Assembly (NCBI GenBank): GCA_050946255.1
Contig: JBMNUL010000145.1
Span: forward strand, 1 to 6,518
Origin: JBMNUL01 sp050946255
GTDB lineage: Bacteria; Actinomycetota; Coriobacteriia; Coriobacteriales; CADBOM01
DNA length: 6,518 bases
Direction of reading: 5' to 3'
The position numbers and the translations under genes are program-made. Shown one piece after another: positions 5,292 to 6,518 of this stretch. The stretch's first letter is position 1. Every line of letters begins with the position of its first letter. The notes beneath the pieces were generated by a model. That model was not told where the DNA came from. It ran no database searches and saw nothing but the letters and a program-made list of their open reading frames with translations.

Positions 5292-6518
5292 CTACTCACC
5301 CCTCTTCTCGTCGATTTTGCGCACATCGCACACGTTGTCCCAAAGCGCCTCGGGAGTCGTGTCCCCAGCCTTGTGAACCAGTGGCTGCGGCATTCCGAAC
5401 TCCCTCTGCCACACGCTCTCGAAGAGTGGGGCGAGGGCCTTCTGGAATTCGGTCTCACGCTCCTTCATGTTCTCGGCGTGCATGATTCCCTGCGGGCAGC
5501 TGGTGCCTGGATACCAGGATTCGTCGAAGCTGTACCATGTGTGCGCCATTCCAACTGGGATGTCATCGCGGATTTGAAGGGGGACTCTCATTGTGCCGCG
5601 CTCGTTGAACACCTCCACCAGCTCTCCATCCCTCATGTGGCGTTTCTCTGCCTCGATGGGGTTGAGCGCCACGCCGAACTGAGACTTTGCCAGCAGCACG
5701 CACTCGGGAATGTTGGTGAACTGCCCTTGCATGAAGTACTTATGGCGGCCGACGTAGAGCTGCAGCGGATATTTCCCGCGAATCTCATCGTTGAGAACCA
5801 CGCAGGTCTGATAGTCTCCCATAGGCCCGACTTCCGAGAGCCCCTCGTTGTAGAACTCGATACGGCCCGTGGTCGTCACCTGCATGTCAGTCGCGAGGAT
5901 GTCGTTGGGAACGTACATATCTGGGATTGCAACGCGCACAGCCCCCTTCTCCTTGAGAAGGTCATAGGTGATAGGCGCAGTCCCCACCGGGGTCTTGTCG
6001 TCCTCGGCGTAGAGGATGGCCTCCTTGTTCTCGAAGCCGGCTGTGGCCTTGAGCTGTTGAATCTGGTCCATGTCCATGCCGAACTGATCTCCGATTCCGA
6101 GTCTCTCGGCAATCTGGTTCCAGATCCATGCGGAGTCCTTGGCCTCTCCCTGAGCAGGAATTGCAGGTTCGCTCAACACGGCGCAGGAGTCGCTCTCGGT
6201 GATGAGCTCCGAGCGCTCGTATGCAACCGTCTCTGGCAGCACGTAATCGGCCATGTTGGTTGTGTCGGTCATGCGGATCTCGAATGCCACGAACAGGTCG
6301 AGGTTGGGGAGAATCCGGTTCTTCCACATGTCCTTGTTGGGCCAGTTGAGGAGTGGGTTTCCCATGCAGTTGAGCCATACCTTGTGCTGCTGCTTGGACG
6401 GGTCCTCAAACCCTTCCATGATGTTGAGCATCGACTCGCGGATTCCTGTGATGCCCTTGTACGATGGCGGGAATTGCAATGCGGCCTGGCTCATGCCCCA
6501 ACGTGCGGTGCGTTCGCT
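5292..6518 (-). CDS. Molybdopterin (bis-MGD) oxidoreductase catalytic subunit, DMSO reductase family, partial
   Basis: C-terminal 408 residues of a DMSO-reductase-family enzyme. The frame stays open to the window edge at 6518, so the first ATG at 6494 is internal (eight codons, SERTARWG, precede it) and the true N-terminus lies outside. Numbering from that internal Met, residues about 38-95 are the end of the molybdopterin-binding catalytic region (LNCMGNPLLNWPN; MADYVLPETVAYER). Residues about 241-335 are the C-terminal dinucleotide-binding domain (LYVGRHKYFMQGQFTNIPE; ALNPIEAEKRHMRDGELVEV; NERG). The N-terminal parts that would show a Tat signal, an N-terminal [4Fe-4S] site and the Mo ligand are absent, so substrate and cellular location cannot be read. 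In Eggerthellaceae such enzymes include catechol dehydroxylases, and elsewhere pyrogallol transhydroxylase, acetylene hydratase and S/N-oxide reductases; any of these remains possible. It is followed after 2 nt by its ferredoxin gene. Confidence 0.92.
   Translation of the reverse strand, partial: SERTARWGMSQAALQFPPSYKGITGIRESMLNIMEGFEDPSKQQHKVWLNCMGNPLLNWPNKDMWKNRILPNLDLFVAFEIRMTDTTNMADYVLPETVAYERSELITESDSCAVLSEPAIPAQGEAKDSAWIWNQIAERLGIGDQFGMDMDQIQQLKATAGFENKEAILYAEDDKTPVGTAPITYDLLKEKGAVRVAIPDMYVPNDILATDMQVTTTGRIEFYNEGLSEVGPMGDYQTCVVLNDEIRGKYPLQLYVGRHKYFMQGQFTNIPECVLLAKSQFGVALNPIEAEKRHMRDGELVEVFNERGTMRVPLQIRDDIPVGMAHTWYSFDESWYPGTSCPQGIMHAENMKERETEFQKALAPLFESVWQREFGMPQPLVHKAGDTTPEALWDNVCDVRKIDEKRGE

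Noticed and set aside
6492..6494. ATG at 6494 as the start of the oxidoreductase
   Set aside because: The reading frame continues without a stop to the window edge and the visible part begins mid-domain, so this Met is internal.

Overview
The window holds five protein-coding genes and looks like an accessory stretch of an anaerobic actinobacterial (Coriobacteriia, probably Eggerthellaceae-like) chromosome. That placement is inferred from gene content: a molybdopterin oxidoreductase with a very small ferredoxin partner, a stand-alone URO-D-type methyltransferase, a c-di-GMP protein with a degenerate GGDEF domain, and moderately GC-rich codon use. No rRNA, tRNA or housekeeping marker confirms it.

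Layout. Positions 76-2166 (+) encode a 696-residue PAS-like / degenerate GGDEF / intact EAL / PAS-like protein, predicted to be a sensory c-di-GMP phosphodiesterase. After a 100-bp gap with a GC-rich hairpin, 2267-3052 (+) encodes an arylamine N-acetyltransferase with a complete Cys-His-Asp triad. A 516-bp gap (3053-3568) has no convincing gene. It contains an AT-rich patch with a perfect 16-bp palindrome and probably carries the promoter, operator and leader of the next gene. Positions 3569-4585 (+) encode a 338-residue URO-D superfamily protein of the corrinoid/cobamide methyltransferase type, not a haem-pathway decarboxylase. The 290-bp gap between convergent genes (4586-4875) is packed with four successive inverted repeats and a three-copy degenerate repeat. 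On the minus strand, a bis-MGD molybdopterin oxidoreductase catalytic subunit (5292-6518, cut at its N-terminal side by the window edge) is followed after 2 nt by its likely electron-transfer partner, a 137-residue ferredoxin with two [4Fe-4S] motifs (4876-5289).

How the genes may work together. The oxidoreductase and ferredoxin are almost certainly one operon and one enzyme. The N-acetyltransferase, the methyltransferase and the molybdoenzyme all fit chemistry on small, often aromatic or xenobiotic molecules (N-acetylation, demethylation, reductive dehydroxylation or another reduction). A combined route is only an inference: the genes are not in one operon, no corrinoid protein or activator is visible, and the substrate-determining N-terminal part of the molybdoenzyme lies outside the window. 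The c-di-GMP gene looks functionally separate. I did not find a clear new defence or mobile system; the most unusual non-coding signal is the structured convergent intergenic region.
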